Source: Firmicutes bacterium UBA7510
GTDB taxonomy: Bacteria > Bacillota > Clostridia > Tissierellales > Sedimentibacteraceae
Assembly (NCBI GenBank): GCA_002479485.1
Contig: DLNM01000070.1
Location: 1-16,085, forward strand
DNA length: 16,085 nt
Direction of reading: 5' to 3'
Shown here: positions 6,806 through 13,984 of the stretch, in pieces
How positions within the stretch are numbered: position 1 is the first letter of the stretch
Layout of the letters: every line of letters starts with the position of its first letter
The notes under the pieces: generated by a model
What the model saw: only the letters and a program-made list of their open reading frames with translations
Databases searched by the model: none
Told to the model about the DNA's origin: nothing
Program-made: the position numbers and the translations under genes

Positions 6806-7486
6806 TTATAATATAGTTGTATCTGTACTACCAGTACCTTTAACCTCTTTTGTTATATAAGTCCAAGTTTCGCAGCCTACTTTACCATCAGGAGTTAGGC
6901 CTCTTGCCTCTTGGTATTTTATAAGTGCATTTTTAGTACCTACTCCAAAGATCCCATCTAGTCCTGCACCTGTAAATCCAAGTGTATTTAATGAGTCCTG
7001 CAATATAAGTACATAGGTATTGATACTTCCTTCACTTACTGCTATATAACCAGCCGCGCACGCAGGGGGTGTCAATCTTCTATCCACATGTACCCATGTA
7101 GGCGTTAAATAGGCAGGCTCAACATACACCCAACAACCTATTTGGTCTGCTAAGTCTCTTAACTTGTTTCTATCCTCGTTTGAAAAAGTTTGAGCCATAT
7201 CCATTGCCGTTCCTGCATAGTGTTGAGATTGAGTTCCGTGACCTCCTTCCCAGATTCTTTTGAATGCATATCTTACGCCTATTGGGCTTCCCCATTGTTC
7301 TCTTAAAATATTCCAACAATCCATTACCGCTTTATTTGTCCATATGGTTGGTGAATTAGAACTACCTCTAAATTCCCCAACTGTAATAGTTCCGGCGGTA
7401 GCATAAGGCATTGTATCGCTTTCTTCTAAATAATGAGACTCCATTTCATTACTGTCGTTATTATATATTAATACCTTAGTTGCCAT
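6806..7486 (-). CDS. M15-family D-Ala-D-Ala carboxypeptidase-like protein with peptidoglycan-binding domain
   Basis: This 226-residue protein has an M15 zinc peptidase core. The motif SQHYAGTAMD gives H89 and D96 in the SxHxxGxAxD pattern, and WVHVD (131-135) gives H133, completing the expected zinc ligands. E123, ten residues before H133, is a possible catalytic base. A C-terminal PG_binding_1 domain follows at about 152-212 (LQDSLNTLGF, then DGIFGVGTKNALIKYQ). The protein should trim peptidoglycan stem peptides. No signal peptide or membrane segment is seen, which is odd for a wall enzyme and recalls mother-cell lysis enzymes and phage endolysins. No holin or phage gene is adjacent. AGGAGG lies five bases before the ATG. 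The upstream region holds both a sigma-A-like and a sigma-K-like promoter. Confidence 0.82.
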   Translation of the reverse strand: MATKVLIYNNDSNEMESHYLEESDTMPYATAGTITVGEFRGSSNSPTIWTNKAVMDCWNILREQWGSPIGVRYAFKRIWEGGHGTQSQHYAGTAMDMAQTFSNEDRNKLRDLADQIGCWVYVEPAYLTPTWVHVDRRLTPPACAAGYIAVSEGSINTYVLILQDSLNTLGFTGAGLDGIFGVGTKNALIKYQEARGLTPDGKVGCETWTYITKEVKGTGSTDTTIL

Positions 7487-7513
7487 ATAAACCTCCTAAA
7501 TAATTCTTAAGAT

Positions 7514-7543
7514 TATTATATGAATAAATCTTTTACAAGTGAA
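7514..7543 (-). promoter_or_regulatory. Promoter of the M15 peptidase gene, sigma-A or sigma-K type
   Basis: On the minus strand TTCACT (7538-7543) and a perfect TATAAT (7515-7520) are 17 bp apart, fitting sigma-A. The same bases also fit sigma-K: CATATAATA (7514-7522) preceded at exactly 16 bases by AC (7539-7540). The sequence cannot decide between them. Confidence 0.5.
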
Positions 7544-7807
7544 AAAATAAAGTTTTTAAATAAGATCAAAAATATTTAAAATTATTTTTATTTTTATGTT
7601 TAGGTACGTTTTCCTTGGGTATTATATAAATATAAATAATAAAGATAGGAGATGATTCCACCAAAATATTAAATTAGCACCATAATTAGATTATAGTATT
7701 AAATAAAAGTCATTAGAAAGGATTGAGTCCAAAACAAAGTTAAATTTGAAAAATCAACATGAAAGATAGTTAAATTTACATAGTTGGATAAGAGTAAGAA
7801 TTAATTG
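7544..7807. other. Gene-free intergenic stretch
   Basis: About 260 bases of very AT-rich sequence without a convincing gene on either strand. A plus-strand AGGAG with ATG near 7650 opens a frame of only six codons before a stop. No stable hairpin, repeat or tRNA is evident. It could be the decayed remains of a gene beside the repeat-flanked hydrolase. Confidence 0.5.
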
Positions 7808-7860
7808 GAAATTTCGGTATAATAAAAGTACTTAATTATTAAAATAGAATTAAGTACTTT
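7808..7860. repeat. Direct repeat copy 1 (terminator-containing), downstream of the hydrolase gene
   Basis: These 53 bases match 8794-8846 at 49 positions by direct comparison. The match includes the whole terminator hairpin and about 16 bases beyond it (GAAATTT then GGTATAATA), so it is longer than the hairpin alone would require. Confidence 0.85.
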
Positions 7861-7861
7861 T
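7818..7861 (-). terminator. Terminator of the alpha/beta hydrolase gene
   Basis: AAAAGTACTTAATT (7824-7837) pairs with AATTAAGTACTTTT (7848-7861) over 14 bp with a 10-base loop. On the minus strand the tail is TTTTATTATA. The plus-strand side is also T-rich, so it may act in both directions. Confidence 0.75.
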
Positions 7862-7893
7862 ATTTTTATTGCATAGACAACAAGGTTCTGAGG

Positions 7894-8706
7894 CTAGCTT
7901 TCTATAAACTTCATAAGCTCCTCATTAAATCTATCTCTTTCATCGTAAAATGATCCGTGCCCACTGTAATGAAAAGGTAAAAGTACAGAATTTTTAATAT
8001 TTTCATGCTGTATTTCTCCTAATTCGAAAGGAACGACTTTGTCGTGGATGCCGTGAATAATTAATGTGGGTACTGTTATAGCTGGCAAATCATTAAATAG
8101 TTGCTCTCGAATCCACATTTTTGCCACTGCAGCAGTTGCCCAACTAGAGGCTTCGAGACCAAGATTAAAAAACCATTGCGAGAATGATGGCGTTATATAT
8201 TGAAAGAAAAATATCTGTCCGAAATTATTCAGCATATTCGGTCGGTCTTTGTAGGTTTCGTCAATTATATTATATATCTTATCTACATCTACGCCATATG
8301 GGAAGTTCGGAAGTTTAATTAGACTTGGCGCCGCAGCGTCAATAAGTACCGACTTCGATACTCTGTAGCTGTTATGTCTTGTCATGTATCTTATTGCTAT
8401 TGCTCCTCCTGTTGAATGCCCAGCCAGTGTAATATTATTCAGGTTCATGGCTTCAATTACAATTCTCACATCATCTGACAACCTATTATAATTATATCCG
8501 CCCCAAGGTTTGTCTGATTTACCAAAACCTCTTTGATCTATTCCCACACATCTGTATCCTTTTTCTGGTAGCGTATCAAACTGATACTCAAACAATTCAT
8601 GACTTCCGGGCCATCCATGAAGAAAAACAATTGTCCTGCTTCCGCTTGGATTGAGATCCTTCACAAAAATATTTACTCCCGGTTCAACTTCAATATAATA
8701 TTCCAT
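7894..8706 (-). CDS. Alpha/beta hydrolase (non-heme haloperoxidase/esterase-like)
   Basis: This 270-residue alpha/beta hydrolase fold protein has a complete catalytic triad: nucleophile S98 in GHSTGG (96-101), D222 in GIHD and H250 in SGHG. The oxyanion-hole segment HGWPGS (30-35) and the DQRGFGKSDKP stretch (57-67) are typical of the chloroperoxidase/epoxide-hydrolase-like branch; the substrate is unknown. A cap region lies at about 130-200. The start is ATG 8704-8706, five bases after GGAGG; an upstream TTG at 8716-8718 overlaps that ribosome binding site. The gene stands alone between two copies of one terminator repeat. It looks richer in GC than its neighbours: by hand count 29 of 60 at 8281-8340 and 23 of 60 at 8041-8100, against 16 of 60 at 9061-9120. 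Inverted repeats at 8748-8760 (CATCC-GTA-GGATG) and 8768-8785 (TATAAG-CAGATA-CTTATA) could be operators. Recent acquisition is likely. Confidence 0.88.
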   Translation of the reverse strand: MEYYIEVEPGVNIFVKDLNPSGSRTIVFLHGWPGSHELFEYQFDTLPEKGYRCVGIDQRGFGKSDKPWGGYNYNRLSDDVRIVIEAMNLNNITLAGHSTGGAIAIRYMTRHNSYRVSKSVLIDAAAPSLIKLPNFPYGVDVDKIYNIIDETYKDRPNMLNNFGQIFFFQYITPSFSQWFFNLGLEASSWATAAVAKMWIREQLFNDLPAITVPTLIIHGIHDKVVPFELGEIQHENIKNSVLLPFHYSGHGSFYDERDRFNEELMKFIES

Positions 8707-8793
8707 AAAAACCTCCAATAAAATTAATAGCTTTTTAGAATATTATTCATCCGTAGGATGGAATATGTATAAGCAGATACTTATATGGGATAA

Positions 8794-8846
8794 GAAATTT
8801 TGGTATAATAAAAGTACTTAATTATATAAATGGAATTAAGTACTTT
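8794..8846. repeat. Direct repeat copy 2 (terminator-containing), upstream of the hydrolase gene
   Basis: This is the partner of 7808-7860 in the same orientation, with four mismatches over 53 bases. Here it follows the DUF218 gene stop at 8852 by only a few bases, so this copy is probably the original terminator of the long operon. Confidence 0.85.
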
Positions 8847-8847
8847 G
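8804..8847 (-). terminator. Terminator of the five-gene operon
   Basis: AAAGTACTTAATT (8811-8823) pairs with AATTAAGTACTTT (8834-8846) over 13 bp. The minus-strand tail is TTTTATTATA. It starts about five bases beyond the stop codon of the DUF218 gene. Confidence 0.75.
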
Positions 8848-8851
8848 TTTT

Positions 8852-9631
8852 TTATTTTAAAAATATGTCAAATACCAGCATTTTATAAAAACCTATAAAC
8901 TCTCTTATGTAGTAGGTTGGTATAAATATTGCCCAAATCTGACTTGCACAATAGGTTACTTTTTTATAGCCTAGCTCATTGCAAAGCATTTTAGATCTTA
9001 AAAGATGAAAACCGCTTGTTATAACCTTTATATTTAATTCATCTATTTTTTTTCCGCTGTGTTTTTCTATAATTTCTTTAGAAAATTCTAGATTTTCATA
9101 GGTGTCTGTAGCATGATCTTCTTTTATAACACGCTCATCTTCTATTCCATTTTTGACAAGGTGTCTTTTCATAGCTTCTGCCTCTGTTATGCTTTCACCT
9201 GGACCTTGACCTCCAGTTACTACAATGTAACCATAATCTTCATTTAAGTTTGCGTACTCTATAGCTGCATCAACTCTTTGTTTTAGTGTAACAGTCATAG
9301 TTTCACCACGAATTCCAGCTCCTAAAACTATGGTGTAATCGGCTTTATCTATGTTTTTTTGAAATGAAAATCCTATGATTGCTAACTCAGTTAATACAAA
9401 TATAGTAAGACCTACTATAAATAATGGTTTTATTACTTTAATTATTTTTTTATATACTTCATTTTTATATAATGTTTGGTTTATAAAGCCAAATATACAT
9501 AAAAAAATCCCTCCTAGCAAAAGGTATTTGCTAAAAGTTATAGATCCCATAGCCGCAGTAAGGGTAAAGTAATAAATAATAAAAAACACGCCAAATGCAT
9601 AAAATAAAATATTTATTATATTTTTTTTCAT
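8852..9631 (-). CDS. DUF218 membrane protein (YdcF/ElyC/SanA family)
   Basis: This 259-residue protein has three hydrophobic segments (about 8-28, 34-53 and 69-90) followed by a DUF218 Rossmann-like domain (about 97-232). Family signatures are the strand and loop TIVLGAGIRGE (100-110), VVTGGQGPGESITEAEAM (137-154) and DHATDTYENL (172-181). The loop with E146 and E150 and the acidic/Thr-rich motif form the presumed active site. Relatives SanA and ElyC affect envelope integrity and lipid-carrier metabolism in enterobacteria, and the biochemical reaction is not settled. The ATG is preceded by GTAGGATAG. The gene starts 21 bases after the M20D stop with no terminator between, so it is the last gene of the operon. 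Confidence 0.85.
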   Translation of the reverse strand: MKKNIINILFYAFGVFFIIYYFTLTAAMGSITFSKYLLLGGIFLCIFGFINQTLYKNEVYKKIIKVIKPLFIVGLTIFVLTELAIIGFSFQKNIDKADYTIVLGAGIRGETMTVTLKQRVDAAIEYANLNEDYGYIVVTGGQGPGESITEAEAMKRHLVKNGIEDERVIKEDHATDTYENLEFSKEIIEKHSGKKIDELNIKVITSGFHLLRSKMLCNELGYKKVTYCASQIWAIFIPTYYIREFIGFYKMLVFDIFLK

Positions 9632-9652
9632 ATCTATCCTACTTATTAATAA

Positions 9653-10816
9653 TTAATTATTTTCTAAATATTTAATTGCACATTCTACAAAAACTGCTGC
9701 ACCTACATGTATTGCTTCTTCATTGAATATAATTTGAGGATTGTGTAGTCCATATTTATATCCTTCTTCCTTGCTTCCAGCACCTAATGCAAGATAAGAG
9801 CTTGGAACTAAATCTGATACAAAGGAGAAGTCCTCGGAAAGCATTTGTTTTCTATACGGTACAACCCTATCCCCTATAATGCCTTTAATATATCCAACAA
9901 ATTCATTAGTTATATTTTCATCACTTATTATTGCCGGTACACTAGCATAAAAATCAACTTCACATTCAGTTCTAAATGCTTTAGCTGTTAATGTGCTGAT
10001 TTCTTCTATACGTTTTAGGATAAATTCTCTTATATCCTTTTTATATGCTCTGACTGTACCTTCCATAACTGCTTTTTCTGGTATCGCATTGCCGGCTGTA
10101 CCTGCTTGGAATAATCCTATAGTAACTACAGCATTTTCAAGTGGTCCTACTTCTCTTGATAATAATTCTTGTAATGCTAAATGTATATGTACTGCTGCAT
10201 TTATAGGGTCTGCAGAATTGTGAGGCTGTGCTCCATGACTGCCTAATCCATTTACTGTTATTCTGAACTTGTCTGCTGAAGCAAAAGTTTCTCCTATGGT
10301 ATAACCAACTACTCCAGTAGGCAAATCCGCTGCATTTATGTGCATAGCTATTGCAGCATCAACATGTGGGTTTTCCATAAGTCCGGCTTCAATCATAGCT
10401 TTAGCTCCTACAACTGACTCCTCTGCCGGCTGAAACATTAATTTTACAGTGCCCTTTAAATCTTTTTCTACCTCTTTTAGAAGTTTTGCTGCTCCTAAAA
10501 GCATAGAAGTATGTATATCGTGTCCGCAGGTATGAGCATAATCATTTTCCGAACTAAATGATAATCCACTTTCCTCTTTCATTGGTAAAGCATCCATATC
10601 TGCACGCAGCATAATAGTCTTTCCACCTTTACCAACTGTTGCAACTATACCACTTTTACATATTTCTTTTGGCTCGTAGCCCATTTCTGTTAATTTATCT
10701 ATTACAAATTTAGTTGTTCTTGGCAGGTCATCATTTATTTCCGGAAATTTATGTATATATCTCCTGTTTTCAATCATTTCATTACTTAATTCTTTTGCTC
10801 TATCAATTATACTCAT
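9653..10816 (-). CDS. M20D amidohydrolase (hippurate hydrolase / N-acyl-amino-acid amidohydrolase type)
   Basis: This 387-residue cytoplasmic metallohydrolase should cleave acyl or amide bonds of N-acyl amino acids or similar compounds. Metal-binding features are C97-G-H99-D in HTCGHD, E132-E133 in FQPAEE, H159 in AMHI and H358 in GLHNP. The metal-site cysteine is characteristic of the M20D branch. The lid/dimerisation domain lies at about 180-295 and begins with the conserved GLGSHGAQPH (190-199). Length is normal for the family. The start chosen is ATG 10814-10816, five bases after GGAGG; an in-frame ATG at 10826-10828 overlaps this ribosome binding site. It follows the antiporter gene, supporting joint uptake and hydrolysis of one class of substrate. 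Confidence 0.9.
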   Translation of the reverse strand: MSIIDRAKELSNEMIENRRYIHKFPEINDDLPRTTKFVIDKLTEMGYEPKEICKSGIVATVGKGGKTIMLRADMDALPMKEESGLSFSSENDYAHTCGHDIHTSMLLGAAKLLKEVEKDLKGTVKLMFQPAEESVVGAKAMIEAGLMENPHVDAAIAMHINAADLPTGVVGYTIGETFASADKFRITVNGLGSHGAQPHNSADPINAAVHIHLALQELLSREVGPLENAVVTIGLFQAGTAGNAIPEKAVMEGTVRAYKKDIREFILKRIEEISTLTAKAFRTECEVDFYASVPAIISDENITNEFVGYIKGIIGDRVVPYRKQMLSEDFSFVSDLVPSSYLALGAGSKEEGYKYGLHNPQIIFNEEAIHVGAAVFVECAIKYLENN

Positions 10817-10858
10817 AATTACCTCCATTGCACCGTTTACGGCGTCACAAACCTTAAT

Positions 10859-10930
10859 GAAGAATCATTTTTTGATTCTTCCATAGAGTGAAAGAGTGAA
10901 GAGTTTTTTTCTTCACTCTTTCACTTTTTT
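10859..10930. repeat. Pair of perfect intergenic hairpins in the operon
   Basis: Arms 10888-10902 (GTGAAAGAGTGAAGA) and 10910-10924 pair perfectly over 15 bp with a 7-base loop. Arms 10859-10867 (GAAGAATCA) and 10873-10881 pair perfectly over 9 bp with a 5-base loop. On the minus strand neither is followed by a T run, so they are poor terminators for the operon direction. On the plus strand the large stem is followed by TTTTTT. CACTCTTT recurs just beyond at 10931-10938. They may stabilise or process the mRNA between the antiporter and M20D genes. Confidence 0.7.
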
Positions 10931-10936
10931 CACTCT

Positions 10937-12328
10937 TTATATATTAGTATTTTCTTTACTTTTTTTAGAACCAAACAATGCCGTAATTATTATAACAATT
11001 GGCGCCAATAGATTGAGATAAGAATATGGAACATATGTAAATGTATCTATTCCCAGCACAGATGTTATAAAAATTCCATTAGTATTCCAAGGTATTAATG
11101 CAGAACCTAAAATACATACCAAAGATACAATTGAAGATAGCTTTAAAAGGGATATATTAAGTCTTTTATATAATGGTAACATAGCAGTAGCCGTCATAAC
11201 AATTGAAACATTCATTGATCCTGCAACTGTATTTGCAATCATACCCATTATAACTGTTGCAACTATCAATTTAAATCTATTATTAACTATTTTGAATAAG
11301 GGCTCTAAAACTGTCTCAATTACCTCAGCTTTATTAAGCATTCCAATTAACCCAAATGTAAAAATAAAAGTACTCATAAGTTTGAGCATACTTGATATAC
11401 CACCTCTATTAAGAAGGGTATCTAAATAAGCTTCTCCAGAGTTTGAAATATATCCACTCCATGAAATATTTATTATTTCTTCAAATGAATATCCTTGATA
11501 AAATATTGCTATCAAGCCACCTATAACTACTCCAATCATAATTGACACGAGTGCAGGCTTTTTTAGCGCTAATAAAATCAATAAAGCTATAAGCGGTATT
11601 AATGCCACAAGTGATATTTTAAATTTATCTGATATTAAAGTCATCATATTGTTAGTAAAGGTATAATCCATCTGTGATGATGAATATTTAAATCCTAATA
11701 TTAAGAAAATCATTAGTGCTATGCTATAAATTGGTATAATACTTTTCAATGTTTCCTTAACATGATCCATAAGCTCTGTTTCTGAAACAGATGCAACTAA
11801 ATTATTGCTAGCAGACATTATGGATGTACCATCTCCAAATAAAGATCCACTGACTACGGCGCCAGCCACTAATCCCGGCGAAATCCCCAGACTTAGTCCT
11901 ATACTTGACATGGCAAGCCCCGCTGTACCTACTGTCCCCCATGATGTGCCGGTTATAAATGATACTGCTGAACAAATTAAAAAGGACAATACTAAAAAGT
12001 ATTTTGGTGATATAATCTTCAGTCCATAATATATGATGGTTGGCACAGTACCAGCAGCAATCCAAACACCCATCATAGCACCAACAGCGAACATTACAAA
12101 AATTGGACTCATTGCTTTTCCACAGTAGTCTACTGCAGAAATTTCTATATCTTTATATTTATATCCTAGTTTTAAACATACTGGTATAATTATTAACCAG
12201 GATAAGAAAAATAATGGCTCCATTGGTAGCCCATATAAACTACATGGCACACTAACAACTAATGCTATAAGTATTAAAACTATTACAGCACATTTTCTGC
12301 TAATTTTTTTCGGCTTTGATGAATTCAA
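10937..12328 (-). CDS. NhaC-family Na+/H+ antiporter-like transporter
   Basis: This 463-residue protein has about 11-12 hydrophobic segments, the usual size for NhaC-family secondary transporters. Family motifs are TGTSWGTVGTAG (126-137) and GSLFGDGTSIMSASNNL (161-177). In classical NhaC proteins, as I recall them, the second motif reads like FGDKMSPLSDTT; here only the GD and serine positions are kept, so the ion or substrate may differ. The start is TTG at 12326-12328, seven bases after AGAGG. It overlaps the stop of the RocB-like gene in the arrangement TTGA, implying translational coupling. Flanking M20 hydrolases suggest sodium-coupled movement of amino-acid-type substrates or ion balancing during their use. 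Confidence 0.85.
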   Translation of the reverse strand: MNSSKPKKISRKCAVIVLILIALVVSVPCSLYGLPMEPLFFLSWLIIIPVCLKLGYKYKDIEISAVDYCGKAMSPIFVMFAVGAMMGVWIAAGTVPTIIYYGLKIISPKYFLVLSFLICSAVSFITGTSWGTVGTAGLAMSSIGLSLGISPGLVAGAVVSGSLFGDGTSIMSASNNLVASVSETELMDHVKETLKSIIPIYSIALMIFLILGFKYSSSQMDYTFTNNMMTLISDKFKISLVALIPLIALLILLALKKPALVSIMIGVVIGGLIAIFYQGYSFEEIINISWSGYISNSGEAYLDTLLNRGGISSMLKLMSTFIFTFGLIGMLNKAEVIETVLEPLFKIVNNRFKLIVATVIMGMIANTVAGSMNVSIVMTATAMLPLYKRLNISLLKLSSIVSLVCILGSALIPWNTNGIFITSVLGIDTFTYVPYSYLNLLAPIVIIITALFGSKKSKENTNI

Positions 12329-13941
12329 TTTAATACCTCTTCATTGCTCATTTGTGATATAAGGCTATTTATTAGGTTAGGAACTGTATCTACCACATCT
12401 TTTATATATACTCGTTCATACATAGTATGGTAATCCTTGCCTAGAGGGCCTAAAACTATTGATGGTATATTTAACTTTTGTATTTGTTTAAAATCTATAT
12501 TATATGTAGAGCTTTGGACAACCATATTTGACATAATTTCTTTTTCGTTTTTAATGTCAGTGCATGCAGTATAGCTAATGTCACATATACCCATAAAGTA
12601 TGGTTCCACATATAGCTTCAATTTATATTTATTTGCTAAGACTTCATCTAGGCAGCTTAAATACTCATCTAAATTTCCATGGTTTTTTACAGCTGGATAG
12701 TAAGGAGGTATAAATCCTACAACCACTACTACACCACTTATCTTAGATAGCTCAATAATTTTTTTTATTGTCCTTATACCTGCTTCTTGAATGTTTATCT
12801 TTCCACTGTTTATTAGCTGTATGGTGTTCTTATGGAAAGCTTTTTTAAGAGTAACATAATTTTCATTATTTTCAGCGGCAATTTCTTCTAGCTCTTTATA
12901 GGTTATAACTAATGGATTAAATTCTCTTTTTTTCTCTAATTTTATTAAATCGTTTTTATACATATAATCAAATGTTGCATCATATTTTTTTAATACCTCT
13001 TTAACCGAACGATTACAAATTGAAATAATCTTTTGCAGTATTTCCGATGTATTAGTATCCTTTAAAAACTGATAGTTAAAGTATGAGGCACTGTATTCCG
13101 GAACTGAAACATCATATAATTCCTTTAAATCTCTATTGTATAAAACTGTAGGTGGCTGTGTTGCAACATTTAAATCCTGTGAGCATAAATTATAATTTAA
13201 TTCTATATTCTTTATAATCTTAGACATAATGTAGGAGGAGTTTAAACCTGACATTACTTCGCTTCCGTGAGAGATCTGACCTTTTACAACTATAGCTGGC
13301 ATAATTTTACCAACTGTTCCAGTAGAAACTTTAAAGTTCTCACTTTTCTCACCAACATGAGGCTCTGTTAGAACCATTAAGCTGTATTCTAAATTGTATT
13401 TTTCTTTTAGCTGAACTAATAGATTAACGCTTTGTCTCATCCCTGATGAAAGATTTTCCTCATCATGCACACCTAAAAAAAGTATATTGACATTTTCGTC
13501 TTTATTGTTAAACAAGGTATACAGACTTATTGCTATACCTGCCTTCATGTCATTAACACCTCTGCCGAAGACCCAGTCCTCACTGTTTAAATCAGCCTTT
13601 ACTGCATTGGGCAAATTAAGCTTTTTTAGTCTTATTTTTAACTCATCAGGATTAAGAGCGAATTCTCTTAAATCTCCATAACAATTAATTTCTACACAGT
13701 CATAATGTCCGGTTAGAATTATAGTTTTGTTAGTTTTTCCTTTTTTAAGAGCCCATATAACTGGTCTTTTCAATGGATCGCTCCCAATGTATTCTCCGTA
13801 ATTATCAGTATTTTTTATAAAATAATCATCATTTTCTATTAAAGCTAATATGTGCTTAGCCATATTGTATTCCATTTCTGTACCTGTATCGCTTTGTATT
13901 GATACTAGCTCATAAAACATATCTCTAATTGATTTTTTCAT
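12325..13941 (-). CDS. rocB: RocB-like M20 family metallohydrolase
   Basis: This protein of about 538 residues belongs to the M20 fold with the long RocB-type architecture (arginine-utilisation protein RocB is of similar length). Visible motifs are the metal-binding TGHYD (77-81), WVFGRGVNDMKAG (123-135) with D131, and HDEE (159-162) with the catalytic and ligand glutamates. LTEPH and the C-terminal GPLGKDYH also fit. The central part (about 300-430) is longer than in M20D enzymes. RocB's precise reaction is not well defined. The start is ATG 13939-13941, five bases after GAGG; a GTG 30 bases upstream is in frame but has no good ribosome binding site. It follows the nucleoid-associated gene by 43 bases without a terminator, and its stop overlaps the antiporter start. 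Confidence 0.85.
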   Translation of the reverse strand: MKKSIRDMFYELVSIQSDTGTEMEYNMAKHILALIENDDYFIKNTDNYGEYIGSDPLKRPVIWALKKGKTNKTIILTGHYDCVEINCYGDLREFALNPDELKIRLKKLNLPNAVKADLNSEDWVFGRGVNDMKAGIAISLYTLFNNKDENVNILFLGVHDEENLSSGMRQSVNLLVQLKEKYNLEYSLMVLTEPHVGEKSENFKVSTGTVGKIMPAIVVKGQISHGSEVMSGLNSSYIMSKIIKNIELNYNLCSQDLNVATQPPTVLYNRDLKELYDVSVPEYSASYFNYQFLKDTNTSEILQKIISICNRSVKEVLKKYDATFDYMYKNDLIKLEKKREFNPLVITYKELEEIAAENNENYVTLKKAFHKNTIQLINSGKINIQEAGIRTIKKIIELSKISGVVVVVGFIPPYYPAVKNHGNLDEYLSCLDEVLANKYKLKLYVEPYFMGICDISYTACTDIKNEKEIMSNMVVQSSTYNIDFKQIQKLNIPSIVLGPLGKDYHTMYERVYIKDVVDTVPNLINSLISQMSNEEVLN

Positions 13942-13984
13942 AATTACCTCGTTATTAATATTCCTTCTCACCCATCATATCTAA

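Noticed and set aside
7808..8846. Insertion sequence or transposon
   Set aside because: The repeats are direct rather than inverted, and the enclosed gene is a hydrolase; no transposase or integrase is present.
10888..10930. Plus-strand rho-independent terminator
   Set aside because: The stem is followed by six T on the plus strand, but no plus-strand gene exists upstream of it, so it is reported as an intergenic hairpin instead.
11808..12065. Alternative minus-strand frame inside the antiporter gene
   Set aside because: It is out of frame with the conserved NhaC motifs encoded by the same bases and has no separate ribosome binding site.
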